The notes below the pieces were generated by a model. It was not told the origin of the DNA. It saw nothing but the letters and a program-made list of their open reading frames with translations, and did not search any database. The translations under genes were made by a program, and so were the position numbers. This document shows, one piece after another, positions 17,526-26,473 of a stretch of 64,000 bases of DNA. The stretch lies in the NCBI GenBank assembly GCA_963762165.1, contig CAVXJN010000003.1:1798001-1862000 (forward strand). The letters run 5' to 3'. The DNA comes from CAVXJN01 sp963762165. Lineage in GTDB: Bacteria > Pseudomonadota > Gammaproteobacteria > JASBUN01. Each line of letters starts with the position of its first letter. The first letter of the stretch is position 1.

Positions 17526-18833
17526 ATGCAAGTCTCCGTGGAACAAACCGGAAGTCTGGAACGCAAGCTGACCGTGCAGGTTCCGGCTGAGCGGATCGAG
17601 GACGAAGTCACCAACCGGCTGCGCAACTTGGCGCGTCGGGTGCGCATGGACGGCTTCCGGCCCGGCAAAGTGCCGTTCAAGGTTGTGCAGAAACGCTACG
17701 ACGGACAAGTGCGCGGCGAAGTGCTCACCGATCTCGTGCAGCAGACGCTGACGGAAGCGCTGCGCCAGGAAAATCTGCAACCGGCGGGCGGTCCTCGCAT
17801 CGAACCGAAGCAGATGGAGCCGGGCCAGGCGCTCGAATACAGCGCCGTGTTCGAAGTCTACCCGCAGATTGAACTGGCTTCGCTCGAAAACGCGGAAGTC
17901 GAGCAACCCACCGCGCAGGTGACCGACGCGGATGTGGACAAGATGCTGGAGAAACTACGCACGCAACGTGCGACCTGGAACGCGGTTGAACGCGAGGCCC
18001 GCGAAGGCGATCAGGTGATGGTGAACTTCGAAGGCACCATTGACGGCGAGGTCTTTTCAGGCGGCACGGGCGAGCAGGTTCCCATCGTCCTCGGCTCCGG
18101 TTCCATGATCGAAGGCTTCGAGACGCAATTGGTCGGCGCGAAATCCGGTGATCATCGCGCGGTTGAGGTTCGTTTCCCGGACGACTACCGTGCGCAGGAG
18201 GTGGCCGGAAAAGATGCCAAGTTCGAGGTCGACGTGGTAACGGTTTCCGAACCGGTGTTGCCCGAACTCGATGACGATTTCGCGCGTGCATTCGGAGTCG
18301 CTGAAGGTGGTGCCGATGCGCTGCGCACCGAAGTGCGCGGCAACATGGAACGAGAACTTGCGCAGAAATTGCGTTCCAAAACCAAAGAGCATGTCCTGGA
18401 ACGTTTGCGCGAGGCCAACGACATCGAAGTGCCGAAGGCACTGGTGGACGAGGAGATTACCCGGCTGATGTCGCAAGCAACCGGTAAGCGGCCCGAAGAA
18501 TTGAAAAGCATGAACCTGCCGCGCGAAGTGTTCGAAGATCGCGCCCGGCAGCGGGTCGCGCTGGGTCTGTTGATCGGCGAAGTGATCAAGACCAACGAGG
18601 TTCGGCTTGACGCGGAACGTGTGCGCGAGACTCTGGACCGGGTTGCGAGTTCCTATGAGGACCCGGAAGAGGTTAAGCAGGCCTACCGCAAAAACTCGTC
18701 TTTGCGCAACGATTTGGAAGCGCATGTGATGGAGGATCAAGTGGTCGACCTGCTGCTCGGACAAATGAAAATTAAAGAAAAGCAGCTGGCGTTCGACGAA
18801 GTGATGAATGAGGGTGAAGCGTCGGGCGGTTAA
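17526..18833 (+). CDS. tig: Trigger factor chaperone
   Basis: Trigger factor binds the ribosome exit and receives nascent chains; its FKBP domain has prolyl isomerase activity. The ribosome-docking signature GFRPGK lies at 43-48, the FKBP domain at about 160-245 (VNFEGTIDGEVFSGG), then the long helical chaperone arms. The 435-residue length is normal. It heads the tig-clpP-clpX-lon-hupB-ppiD block. Confidence 0.97.
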   Translation: MQVSVEQTGSLERKLTVQVPAERIEDEVTNRLRNLARRVRMDGFRPGKVPFKVVQKRYDGQVRGEVLTDLVQQTLTEALRQENLQPAGGPRIEPKQMEPGQALEYSAVFEVYPQIELASLENAEVEQPTAQVTDADVDKMLEKLRTQRATWNAVEREAREGDQVMVNFEGTIDGEVFSGGTGEQVPIVLGSGSMIEGFETQLVGAKSGDHRAVEVRFPDDYRAQEVAGKDAKFEVDVVTVSEPVLPELDDDFARAFGVAEGGADALRTEVRGNMERELAQKLRSKTKEHVLERLREANDIEVPKALVDEEITRLMSQATGKRPEELKSMNLPREVFEDRARQRVALGLLIGEVIKTNEVRLDAERVRETLDRVASSYEDPEEVKQAYRKNSSLRNDLEAHVMEDQVVDLLLGQMKIKEKQLAFDEVMNEGEASGG

Positions 18834-18895
18834 CGGGCGCAGGCGGCGAGTCCGGCTCTTTGAAGCTGGGCTTCCATACTAAAGGATCAAGTGAA

Positions 18896-19543
18896 ATGAC
18901 CGATATGACGGCTAGACACGGTGCGAATAACATCCAGGCTTTAGGCTTGGTGCCGATGGTGATCGAGCAAACGCCTCGCGGCGAACGCGCATACGATATC
19001 TACTCGCGCTTGCTCAAGGAACGGGTGATCTTCATCGTCGGACCGGTCGAGGATCACATGGCGAATCTGGTGGTGGCGCAGCTGCTGTTTTTGGAATCGG
19101 AAAACCCGGACAAGGATATACACATCTATATCAATTCGCCGGGTGGCTCGGTAACGGCAGGACTTGCAATCTATGACACCATGCAGTTTATCAAGCCGGA
19201 TGTGACGACCATGTGCATCGGTCAGGCCGCGAGTATGGGCGCCGTATTGCTGGCCGGAGGCCGCAAAGGAAAACGTTACAGCCTGCCGCATTCGCGCATC
19301 ATGATTCATCAGCCGATGGGCGGCTTCCAGGGTCAGGCGACCGACATTGATATTCACGCGCGCGAAATTCTGTTGGTGCGCGAGCGATTGAACAAGATTC
19401 TGGCCGAGCATACCGGGCAGCCGATCGATAAGATTCAGCATGACACGGACCGTGACAATTTCATGAGCGCAGAGGAGTCGGTGACTTATGGAATCGTTGA
19501 CCAAGTCCTGGAAAATCGGCCGCGCGGTGAGAAGGGTCCCTAA
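18896..19543 (+). CDS. clpP: ATP-dependent Clp protease proteolytic subunit
   Basis: ClpP forms the tetradecameric serine-protease barrel fed by ClpX or ClpA. The catalytic triad is Ser113 (GQAASMGA), His138 (RIMIHQP) and Asp187. The ATG at 18896 follows AAAGGA and gives 215 residues, including a propeptide removed on maturation; an upstream in-frame ATG at 18860 lacks support. It lies 62 bases after tig. Confidence 0.97.
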   Translation: MTDMTARHGANNIQALGLVPMVIEQTPRGERAYDIYSRLLKERVIFIVGPVEDHMANLVVAQLLFLESENPDKDIHIYINSPGGSVTAGLAIYDTMQFIKPDVTTMCIGQAASMGAVLLAGGRKGKRYSLPHSRIMIHQPMGGFQGQATDIDIHAREILLVRERLNKILAEHTGQPIDKIQHDTDRDNFMSAEESVTYGIVDQVLENRPRGEKGP

Positions 19544-19595
19544 GGGAAAACGTGATTAGGACCCGCGGGATGACGGAAACGAGGGCAGGAAAGCC

Positions 19596-19617
19596 GCAAA
19601 GCTGATAGGGGCTTTGC
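19596..19617 (+). promoter_or_regulatory. Stem-loop in the clpP-clpX intergenic region
   Basis: GCAAAGC pairs with GCTTTGC around an 8-base loop. Only a weak T-tract follows, so it may act as an attenuator or mRNA 3'-end stabiliser rather than a terminator. The rest of the 222-base spacer holds no gene that I can see. Confidence 0.35.
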
Positions 19618-19765
19618 TTGTCAGGGAATTGATAACGTAGTTGAATAGGAGCATCGGATATTGCAGCCCGAGTCGTCGCGGAATGGCGGTCGGTGCCTTG
19701 AAAAGGACTTCCGGGTGCTGCAATGTTCTTGAAGACTCCCGGCGATTCGCAAACGAGGGTTGGTC

Positions 19766-21049
19766 ATGAGCGACGACAAGCACGGCAAGGGAGACGACGG
19801 CGGCAAACTGCTGTATTGCTCCTTCTGTGGCAAGAGCCAGCACGAGGTCCGCAAGCTAATCGCAGGCCCTTCGGTATTCGTCTGTGACGAATGCGTCGAG
19901 CTGTGCAACGATATAATCCGCGAGGAGATGCAGGAAAAGGCTGCCACCGACGGCAGCAAGCTTCCGAAGCCTCAGGAAATCAAAGACGTCCTGGACGAAT
20001 ACGTAATCGGCCAGGAAAGCGCCAAGAAGGTGCTGTCGGTTGCGGTCTACAACCACTACAAGCGTCTCGACATCCGTCAGCGCCAGGATGACGTCGAAAT
20101 TGCCAAGAGCAACATCTTGCTGATCGGGCCGACCGGCTCCGGCAAGACGTTGCTGGCTGAAACCCTGGCGCGGCTTTTGAACGTGCCGTTCACCATTGCC
20201 GACGCGACCACGCTGACCGAGGCGGGCTATGTTGGCGAAGACGTCGAAAACATCATCCAGAAGCTGCTGCAGAAATGCGACTACGACGTCGAAAAAGCGC
20301 AGACCGGAATTGTCTATATCGACGAAATCGACAAGATTTCGCGCAAATCGGACAATCCTTCGATCACCCGCGACGTGTCCGGCGAAGGCGTCCAGCAGGC
20401 CCTGCTGAAGCTTATCGAAGGCACGGTGGCCTCGGTGCCGCCCCAGGGCGGTCGCAAACATCCGCAGCAGGAATTCCTGCAAGTGGACACATCGAATATT
20501 CTGTTCGTGGTAGGCGGCGCGTTCGCCGGCCTGGAAAAAATCATCCGTGGCCGCTCCGAGAAGGGAGCCGGCATCGGGTTCCACGCCATGGTGAAGAGCA
20601 AGGACGAGCATGCCACCATCGGTGAGACGTTGTACGAGGTCGAACCGGAGGACCTGATCAAGTATGGTTTGATTCCGGAATTCGTCGGCCGTCTACCGGT
20701 CGTTGCCACCCTCGAGGAATTGGATGAGGATGCACTGGTGACGATCCTGACCGAGCCGAAGAACGCACTGGTCAAGCAGTACGCCAAGCTGTTCGAGATG
20801 GAAGGGTGCGACTTGGAGTTTCGAGACGATGCCTTGCGCGCAGTCGCCCGCAAGGCGATGGAGCGCAAAACCGGCGCCCGCGGACTGCGTACTATCCTTG
20901 AGCATGTGTTGCTCGACACCATGTACGATTTGCCGTCGATCGAGAACGTGAGCAAGGTCGTAATCGACGAGGCGGTGATCAACGGCGAAGCCAAACCCTA
21001 CATTATCTACGAGGGTGGCGAGCAACAGCGCGTGGCCTCGGATTCCTGA
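19766..21049 (+). CDS. clpX: ATP-dependent Clp protease ATP-binding subunit ClpX
   Basis: ClpX is the AAA+ unfoldase that recognises tagged substrates and feeds ClpP. The N-terminal zinc domain has Cys18, Cys21, Cys40 and Cys43; Walker A is GPTGSGKT at 120-127; Walker B is in YIDEIDKI; the ClpP-binding loop follows the family pattern. The ATG at 19766 (GAGGGT upstream) gives 427 residues. An ATG two codons upstream is less well placed. Confidence 0.97.
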   Translation: MSDDKHGKGDDGGKLLYCSFCGKSQHEVRKLIAGPSVFVCDECVELCNDIIREEMQEKAATDGSKLPKPQEIKDVLDEYVIGQESAKKVLSVAVYNHYKRLDIRQRQDDVEIAKSNILLIGPTGSGKTLLAETLARLLNVPFTIADATTLTEAGYVGEDVENIIQKLLQKCDYDVEKAQTGIVYIDEIDKISRKSDNPSITRDVSGEGVQQALLKLIEGTVASVPPQGGRKHPQQEFLQVDTSNILFVVGGAFAGLEKIIRGRSEKGAGIGFHAMVKSKDEHATIGETLYEVEPEDLIKYGLIPEFVGRLPVVATLEELDEDALVTILTEPKNALVKQYAKLFEMEGCDLEFRDDALRAVARKAMERKTGARGLRTILEHVLLDTMYDLPSIENVSKVVIDEAVINGEAKPYIIYEGGEQQRVASDS

Positions 21050-21150
21050 CGCGAGACGCCCGTATTTTATGACCTGGACCCAGCTTGTGCGCGCTGGGTT
21101 CACCGCTCAGCGGTGCCGGCTGAAAAGGCCGACGGGCATGCCCATTCCCA

Positions 21151-21177
21151 TTGAATTCCCGACTGCCGGCCCATATT
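21151..21177 (+). promoter_or_regulatory. Candidate heat-shock (sigma-32) promoter of lon
   Basis: CATTGAA near 21149-21155, about 14 bases of spacer and CCCATATT near 21170-21177 resemble the sigma-32 consensus CTTGAA / CCCCATNT. It lies about 65 bases before the lon ATG. lon is heat-inducible in relatives, which fits, but the match is imperfect. Confidence 0.4.
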
Positions 21178-21241
21178 TTGGTTGTATTACCCACGGAGCG
21201 TGTTCCATGCGTTCCGATCACTCCCAACCAGGAGCTCTAAT

Positions 21242-23677
21242 ATGGAGCATGACGACAAGAAGTCCGAGGTGATTGATAACCAGATGCAGGTGGTGCCCGT
21301 TCTGCCGTTGCGCGACGTGGTGGTCTACCCGCACATGGTGATTCCCCTGTTTGTCGGACGGGAGAAATCAATTCAGGCTTTGGAATCGGCCATGGGCGCC
21401 GACAAGAAAATCCTATTGGTGGCGCAAAAGAGTGCCGAAGTGGACGATCCCCAGGCCGACGACATTCATCGCGTCGGTACGCTGTCGACCATTTTGCAAT
21501 TGCTCAAGCTGCCTGACGGCACGGTCAAGGTGCTGGTGGAAGGCGCGGAGCGGGCACGCGTCGTGCACTACCTGAGCAAAGATGAATTCTTCTCGGCCCA
21601 GATCAACGTTGTAGAAACGACCGATACCAGCGACAACCGCGAGATCGAAGTGTTGATGCGTTCGTTGTTGGGGCAGTTCGACCAGTACGTGAAGTTGAAC
21701 AAGAAAGTGCCGCCGGAAATCCTGACTTCACTCTCGGGCATCGACGACGCAGGCCGCCTCGCGGACACCATCGCTGCGCATATGTCCCTTAAACTGGATG
21801 AAAAACAGCACATTCTCGAAATCGAAGATGTGCGGGCACGACTCGAGCATTTGCTGGGCTTGGTTGAAGGCGAAATCGACATTCTTCAAGTCGAGAAGCG
21901 TATTCGTTCGCGCGTCAAGCAACAGATGGAAAAAAGCCAGCGCGAATATTATCTGAACGAGCAGATGAAGGCGATTCAGAAAGAACTCGGTGATCTCGAG
22001 GACGCGCCCAACGAACTCGAAGAACTCGCCAAGCGCATCGAGAAGGCGCGCATGCCCAAGGAAGCCCGCGACAAGGCGCAGGCAGAGTTGAACAAGCTCA
22101 AGCAGATGTCGCCGATGTCTGCGGAAGCGACCGTGGTACGCAATTACATCGATTGGCTGGTTGGCGCGCCTTGGAAGAAGCGCACCAAGATCCGTCACGA
22201 TTTGTCGGAGGCCGAGCGTACCCTTGAAGACGATCACTATGGTCTGGAAAAGGTAAAGGAACGGATTCTCGAGTACCTTGCCGTTCAGCAGCGTGTGAAA
22301 AAGCTCAAGGGACCGATTCTTTGCTTGGTCGGGCCTCCGGGTGTGGGCAAGACTTCGCTGGGCCGCTCCATCGCCCGCGCAACGAACCGTAAGTTCATTC
22401 GCATGTCGCTGGGCGGCGTGCGCGACGAGGCCGAGATACGTGGCCACCGGCGGACGTACATCGGTTCCATGCCGGGCAAGATCATTCAGAACCTGAGCAA
22501 GGTCGGCAGCCGCAATCCGTTGTTCCTGCTTGACGAGATCGACAAGATGTCGATGGACTTCCGTGGCGATCCTTCCTCGGCACTGTTGGAGGTGCTCGAC
22601 CCGGAGCAGAATCATACCTTTAACGACCATTATCTCGAGGTCGACTTCGATCTGTCCGACGTGATGTTCGTCGCCACGGCAAATTCGCTGAACATTCCCG
22701 CGCCGTTGCTCGATCGCATGGAAGTCATTCGCATTCCGGGATACACCGAGGACGAAAAGGTCAATATCGCGCAGCGCTATCTGCTGGCGAAGCAGATCAA
22801 GGCGAATGGCATCGACGAAGATGAATTGGCCGTCACGGAAGCGGCGATCCGCGATATCGTGCGCTATTACACGCGCGAAGCAGGTGTGCGTAACCTGGAG
22901 CGGGAAATCTCCAAAATCTGCCGCAAAGTGGTGAAAGAGATCCTGCTCAAGAGCAGCGACAAGAAGCTCAGTGTCACTCCCAAGAATCTGGAGAAGTATC
23001 TCGGCGTGAAGCGGTTCCGTTTCGGTAAAGCCGAAGAGAACGACCAGGTGGGACAGGTCACTGGACTTGCGTGGACCGAAGTCGGCGGCGAGTTGCTGAC
23101 CGTGGAAGCAGCGTTGGTTCCGGGCAAGGGCAAGTTGACCTACACCGGACAGCTTGGCGATGTCATGCAGGAGTCGATTCAAGCGGCCATGACCGTGGTG
23201 CGCAGTCGCGCAGCGGCGCTGGGTATTCAGCCGGATTTCTACCAAAAATTCGATATTCACGTGCACGTGCCCGAAGGGGCCACCCCCAAGGACGGTCCGA
23301 GCGCCGGTGTCGCCATGTGCACCGCGTTAGTGTCGGCACTGACCAAGATTCCGGTGAAATCCGCAGTGGCCATGACCGGGGAAATCACGCTGCGCGGTGA
23401 AGTGCTGCCGATCGGTGGATTGAAGGAAAAATTGCTCGCAGCCCATCGTGGCGGTATCGGGATTGTGCTCATTCCGGAGGAAAATCGCCGCGACCTCGCG
23501 GAGATCCCGAAGAATATCAAGGGACAGCTGGATATTCGTCCGGTAAAATGGATCGACCAAGTCTTGGACGTGGCGTTGCAGCATCGGCCCGTGCCGTTGC
23601 CCGATGCGGGTGAAGATCTGGGTTCGAAGGAGAAGGAAGAACCTGCGACCAAGGAAAACGGCGTCCGCGCACACTGA
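21242..23677 (+). CDS. lon: ATP-dependent protease Lon
   Basis: Lon is a homohexameric AAA+ protease that removes misfolded and short-lived regulatory proteins. In 811 residues: N-terminal substrate domain, coiled coil, Walker A GPPGVGKT at 364-371, and the C-terminal protease domain with catalytic Ser687 (PKDGPSAG) and Lys730, the same 43-residue spacing as in E. coli. The ATG at 21242 follows AGGAG at good distance; the frame is open 20 codons further upstream without a ribosome site. Confidence 0.98.
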   Translation: MEHDDKKSEVIDNQMQVVPVLPLRDVVVYPHMVIPLFVGREKSIQALESAMGADKKILLVAQKSAEVDDPQADDIHRVGTLSTILQLLKLPDGTVKVLVEGAERARVVHYLSKDEFFSAQINVVETTDTSDNREIEVLMRSLLGQFDQYVKLNKKVPPEILTSLSGIDDAGRLADTIAAHMSLKLDEKQHILEIEDVRARLEHLLGLVEGEIDILQVEKRIRSRVKQQMEKSQREYYLNEQMKAIQKELGDLEDAPNELEELAKRIEKARMPKEARDKAQAELNKLKQMSPMSAEATVVRNYIDWLVGAPWKKRTKIRHDLSEAERTLEDDHYGLEKVKERILEYLAVQQRVKKLKGPILCLVGPPGVGKTSLGRSIARATNRKFIRMSLGGVRDEAEIRGHRRTYIGSMPGKIIQNLSKVGSRNPLFLLDEIDKMSMDFRGDPSSALLEVLDPEQNHTFNDHYLEVDFDLSDVMFVATANSLNIPAPLLDRMEVIRIPGYTEDEKVNIAQRYLLAKQIKANGIDEDELAVTEAAIRDIVRYYTREAGVRNLEREISKICRKVVKEILLKSSDKKLSVTPKNLEKYLGVKRFRFGKAEENDQVGQVTGLAWTEVGGELLTVEAALVPGKGKLTYTGQLGDVMQESIQAAMTVVRSRAAALGIQPDFYQKFDIHVHVPEGATPKDGPSAGVAMCTALVSALTKIPVKSAVAMTGEITLRGEVLPIGGLKEKLLAAHRGGIGIVLIPEENRRDLAEIPKNIKGQLDIRPVKWIDQVLDVALQHRPVPLPDAGEDLGSKEKEEPATKENGVRAH

Positions 23678-23713
23678 GTTCCGGCTCGTATCCGAAGTGA
23701 TTTATCTACAATG

Positions 23714-23750
23714 CGCACCTGCTTCGCCAGATCGAAGCAGGTGCGTTGCT
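23714..23750 (+). terminator. Stem-loop terminator after lon
   Basis: A perfect 13-bp stem (CGCACCTGCTTCG with its complement) encloses a 6-base loop and is followed by TTGCTTT. The T-tract is short but the stem is strong. Confidence 0.75.
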
Positions 23751-23800
23751 TTGTGGCGCCTGTAACATACTGTAAATAGCTAAAAAATAGCTGATTTTGG

Positions 23801-23830
23801 TTGACATGTGAAACGCGCGGCTGGTATAAA
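23801..23830 (+). promoter_or_regulatory. Strong sigma-70 promoter of hupB
   Basis: Consensus TTGACA at 23801-23806, an 18-base spacer and TATAAA at 23825-23830, preceded by an A/T-rich UP-like stretch (taaaaaatagc). The leader to the hupB ATG is about 97 bases. Confidence 0.85.
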
Positions 23831-23932
23831 AGCCGCTCGTTTTTACGTATGCGGATGGGGAAGTTCACCACATCCGCGTAGTCGATTGGTCCGCGTGGGA
23901 CGTCATCCTGTCCCGACAGAAAGGGGAGGAGT

Positions 23933-24205
23933 ATGAACAAAGCAGAACTCATCGAAGCCGTTGCCGAGGCGGCTGATTTGTCCAAGGCGTCGGCTACCCG
24001 CGCTGTGGATGCAGTGCTGGATTCGATCACCGGTACTTTGAAAGGCGGAGACCAAGTGAGCTTGGTCGGCTTCGGTACTTTCCAGGTACGCGAGCGCGCT
24101 GCACGCACGGGTCGCAATCCTCAGACCGGCGCGACGATCAATATCGCGGCGGCAAAAGTGCCCAGCTTCAAGGCTGGCAAAGCACTGAAGGATGCCGTAA
24201 ACTAG
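23933..24205 (+). CDS. hupB: DNA-binding protein HU
   Basis: This 90-residue histone-like protein has the HU core: N-terminal helices beginning MNKAEL, the GFGTFQVRERAAR segment, the GRNPQTG arm motif and a Lys-rich end (KAGKALKDAV). HU bends and compacts DNA. A strong AGGGGAGGAG ribosome site precedes the ATG. Two tRNA genes follow. Confidence 0.96.
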   Translation: MNKAELIEAVAEAADLSKASATRAVDAVLDSITGTLKGGDQVSLVGFGTFQVRERAARTGRNPQTGATINIAAAKVPSFKAGKALKDAVN

Positions 24206-24217
24206 CGCGCTCTCCCG

Positions 24218-24293
24218 GGGTGCTTAGCTCAGTTGGGAGAGCGTCGCCCTTACAAGGCGAATGTCGGGGGTTCAAGTCCCTCAGCACCCACCA
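24218..24293 (+). tRNA. tRNA-Val (anticodon TAC)
   Basis: Acceptor GGGTGCT pairs with AGCACCC, CCA is encoded and the anticodon loop is CTTACAA. It lies 12 bases after hupB and is likely co-transcribed with tRNA-Asp. Confidence 0.96.
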
Positions 24294-24299
24294 GTGTTC

Positions 24300-24376
24300 G
24301 GAGTGGTAGTTCAGTTGGTTAGAATACCGGCCTGTCACGCCGGGGGTCGCGGGTTCGAGTCCCGTCCACTCCGCCA
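24300..24376 (+). tRNA. tRNA-Asp (anticodon GTC)
   Basis: Acceptor GGAGTGG pairs with CCACTCC, discriminator G, encoded CCA and anticodon loop CTGTCAC. It is followed by a strong terminator. Confidence 0.96.
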
Positions 24377-24416
24377 ATTTTGGATGGCCCCAAGTGTGAT
24401 CCCAAAGTTTGATCAA

Positions 24417-24446
24417 GGGCGCTTCGCAGGAAGCGCCCTTTTTTTT
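24417..24446 (+). terminator. Rho-independent terminator after tRNA-Asp
   Basis: GGGCGCTT pairs with AAGCGCCC around a short loop, followed by eight T. Confidence 0.95.
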
Positions 24447-24523
24447 CTGCGCTATGATATGCGCGCAATGCCTGGACCATAGGGCGTTGAATTCGTTAGC
24501 CCAAACCGAAGTCGAGAGCACCG

Positions 24524-26473
24524 ATGCTGTTAGCCATTAGAGACCGGGCCACCGGTTGGATCGCGTGGATCATTGTCATCTTGTTGATTATTCCGTTCGC
24601 CTTATGGGGAATTCAGCAGTACCTGCATGGCGGATCGGAGCCCGTTGTCGCCAGTGTCGGCGGCGCGGATATCACCAGAATCGAGCTTTCGCAACAAGTG
24701 CAGAGAGTCCTGCGCGATGCGAAGGAGCACCCGCAAGGCGAGGCGGCGGTGAAACTGCGACGTCGAGTGCTCGACAGCATGATTGCCGAGCAGGTGCTGG
24801 TGGAAACGGCCCGCGACGAAGGTATGCGCATTCCGGCGGCGCAGGTCAACGCGTCGATCCGCCAGGTGCCGGCATTTCAGGTGGACGGCAAATTCAATCA
24901 ACAACGCTATATCCAGATTCTGAATGCAAACCGCATCAACCCATCGCAGTTCTGGGCGCAGGAGCGCCGCGACCTGTTGCGCCAGCAACTGCTGGGTGCG
25001 GTCGGCGAGAGTGCGTTCGCGACTGAGCGCGACGTCGACGAATTCATCCGCTTGCGGGACCGGAAAGTGGCGTTGTCCTATGTCGCGGTCGCCGCAGATA
25101 GATTCAAAAGTTCGATCAAAGTGTCCGATGCTGATATCAAGAGCTATTACGACCAGCATGCGGCGCAGTTCAAAACGCCGGAACAGGTCAAACTGAAGTA
25201 CCTCAAGCTGGATCCGGAAGCATTGGCCTCGTCCGTTTCTGTCACCGAGCAGGAACTGAAGCAAATGTTCAATGAACGTAAGAGCAGTTTGTTTCAACCC
25301 GAACAGCTTCAAGCAGCGCACATTTTGATTGCAGTTCCGAAAGATGCGGATCAGAAGGCAATCGATGCTGCACACAAGCGTGCTGAAGACATTTACAAGC
25401 GTATCGTCGCGGGTGAAGATTTCGCAAAGCTTGCCAAACAATATTCAGACGATAAGGCGTCTGCATCCCAGGGAGGCGACATCGGTACCGTGCGTGCCGG
25501 AAGTCGAGATGAATCGTTCGAACTGGCGCTCGCGGACCTCAAGGAAGGGCAGGTAAGCGAGCCGGTGCGCACAGCCAATGGCTTCGAAATCGTCAAACTC
25601 ACGAAGCGGATTCCGGCCGGACAACCAACCTTCGCCCAGGTGAAGGACCGCTTGGCGCAGGAGTATCAGCGCCAGAAGGCAGAGGAACAGTTCTACAAGA
25701 ATTCCGAATCGCTTTACGACCTGACTTATGAAAACCCGATGAGCCTAGACGTTGCGGCATCGGCCCTCGACCTGAAAGTTCAGGAAACCGGTTGGATCGG
25801 GCACCAGGGTACGAAAGAAGGGCTGGGTTCCCAGCCCGAGGTCCTCAAGGCGGCGTTCAGCGATGAGTTGCTCGCCGGCGGTAATCTCGCCGATGCTGTG
25901 AACAGCAAGCTCATCGAATTGAAAAACGGCGATGGCGACAAGCAGCTCAATCCGGTGGTCGTCTTTCGTGTCAGTGATTTTCGACCGTCAGAACTGAAGC
26001 CTTTGGACCAGGTCCGTGACCAGATCATCGGCGAATTGCGCGATCGCAAAGCACATGAAAAAGCCCAAGCGCAAGCGCAGGACCTGCTGAAGCAAATGCG
26101 CGACGGTGCGAACCTCGATGCGGTGGCAAAACAGGCGGGTTTCAACGTCGCCGATGCCGGATTGGTCGGACGCCGCGACGATTCTCAGCCTGATTCGATC
26201 ATCAATGCAGCTTTCGGGCTCGGAAAACCTGCCAAGGGTGAAGCCCGCTACGGGACGGCAGCCTTGCCCGGCGGCGGCACCGCGGTTTTGGCAATCACCG
26301 AAGTCCACGACGGTGATCCCGCTGCGGTCGCGAAGCAGGAACGGGAGTTCATCAAGCGTCTGCTGGTACGGGCTTACGGTACGACCGAAACCGGTGCCCT
26401 CATCGACGATATGCGCAGTCGCGCCGACGTGACGGTGGACGAGCAGGTCCTTGCCCGGGGTGATGAGAATTAA
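24524..26473 (+). CDS. ppiD: Membrane-anchored periplasmic chaperone PpiD
   Basis: PpiD sits at the Sec translocon exit and helps newly exported proteins fold. The 649-residue protein has one N-terminal membrane helix (about 14-32), a SurA-like chaperone segment, a parvulin domain at about 265-362 (AAHILIAV, SQGGDIGTV) and a long C-terminal region. Length is close to the E. coli protein. The parvulin of PpiD is known to be weak or inactive elsewhere, so isomerase activity should not be assumed. Its end overlaps the next gene's ATG by 11 bases. Confidence 0.94.
   Translation: MLLAIRDRATGWIAWIIVILLIIPFALWGIQQYLHGGSEPVVASVGGADITRIELSQQVQRVLRDAKEHPQGEAAVKLRRRVLDSMIAEQVLVETARDEGMRIPAAQVNASIRQVPAFQVDGKFNQQRYIQILNANRINPSQFWAQERRDLLRQQLLGAVGESAFATERDVDEFIRLRDRKVALSYVAVAADRFKSSIKVSDADIKSYYDQHAAQFKTPEQVKLKYLKLDPEALASSVSVTEQELKQMFNERKSSLFQPEQLQAAHILIAVPKDADQKAIDAAHKRAEDIYKRIVAGEDFAKLAKQYSDDKASASQGGDIGTVRAGSRDESFELALADLKEGQVSEPVRTANGFEIVKLTKRIPAGQPTFAQVKDRLAQEYQRQKAEEQFYKNSESLYDLTYENPMSLDVAASALDLKVQETGWIGHQGTKEGLGSQPEVLKAAFSDELLAGGNLADAVNSKLIELKNGDGDKQLNPVVVFRVSDFRPSELKPLDQVRDQIIGELRDRKAHEKAQAQAQDLLKQMRDGANLDAVAKQAGFNVADAGLVGRRDDSQPDSIINAAFGLGKPAKGEARYGTAALPGGGTAVLAITEVHDGDPAAVAKQEREFIKRLLVRAYGTTETGALIDDMRSRADVTVDEQVLARGDEN

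Noticed and set aside
21728..23266. 512-residue leftward open frame inside lon
   Set aside because: It is antisense to a fully conserved lon and arises from GC-rich codon structure.
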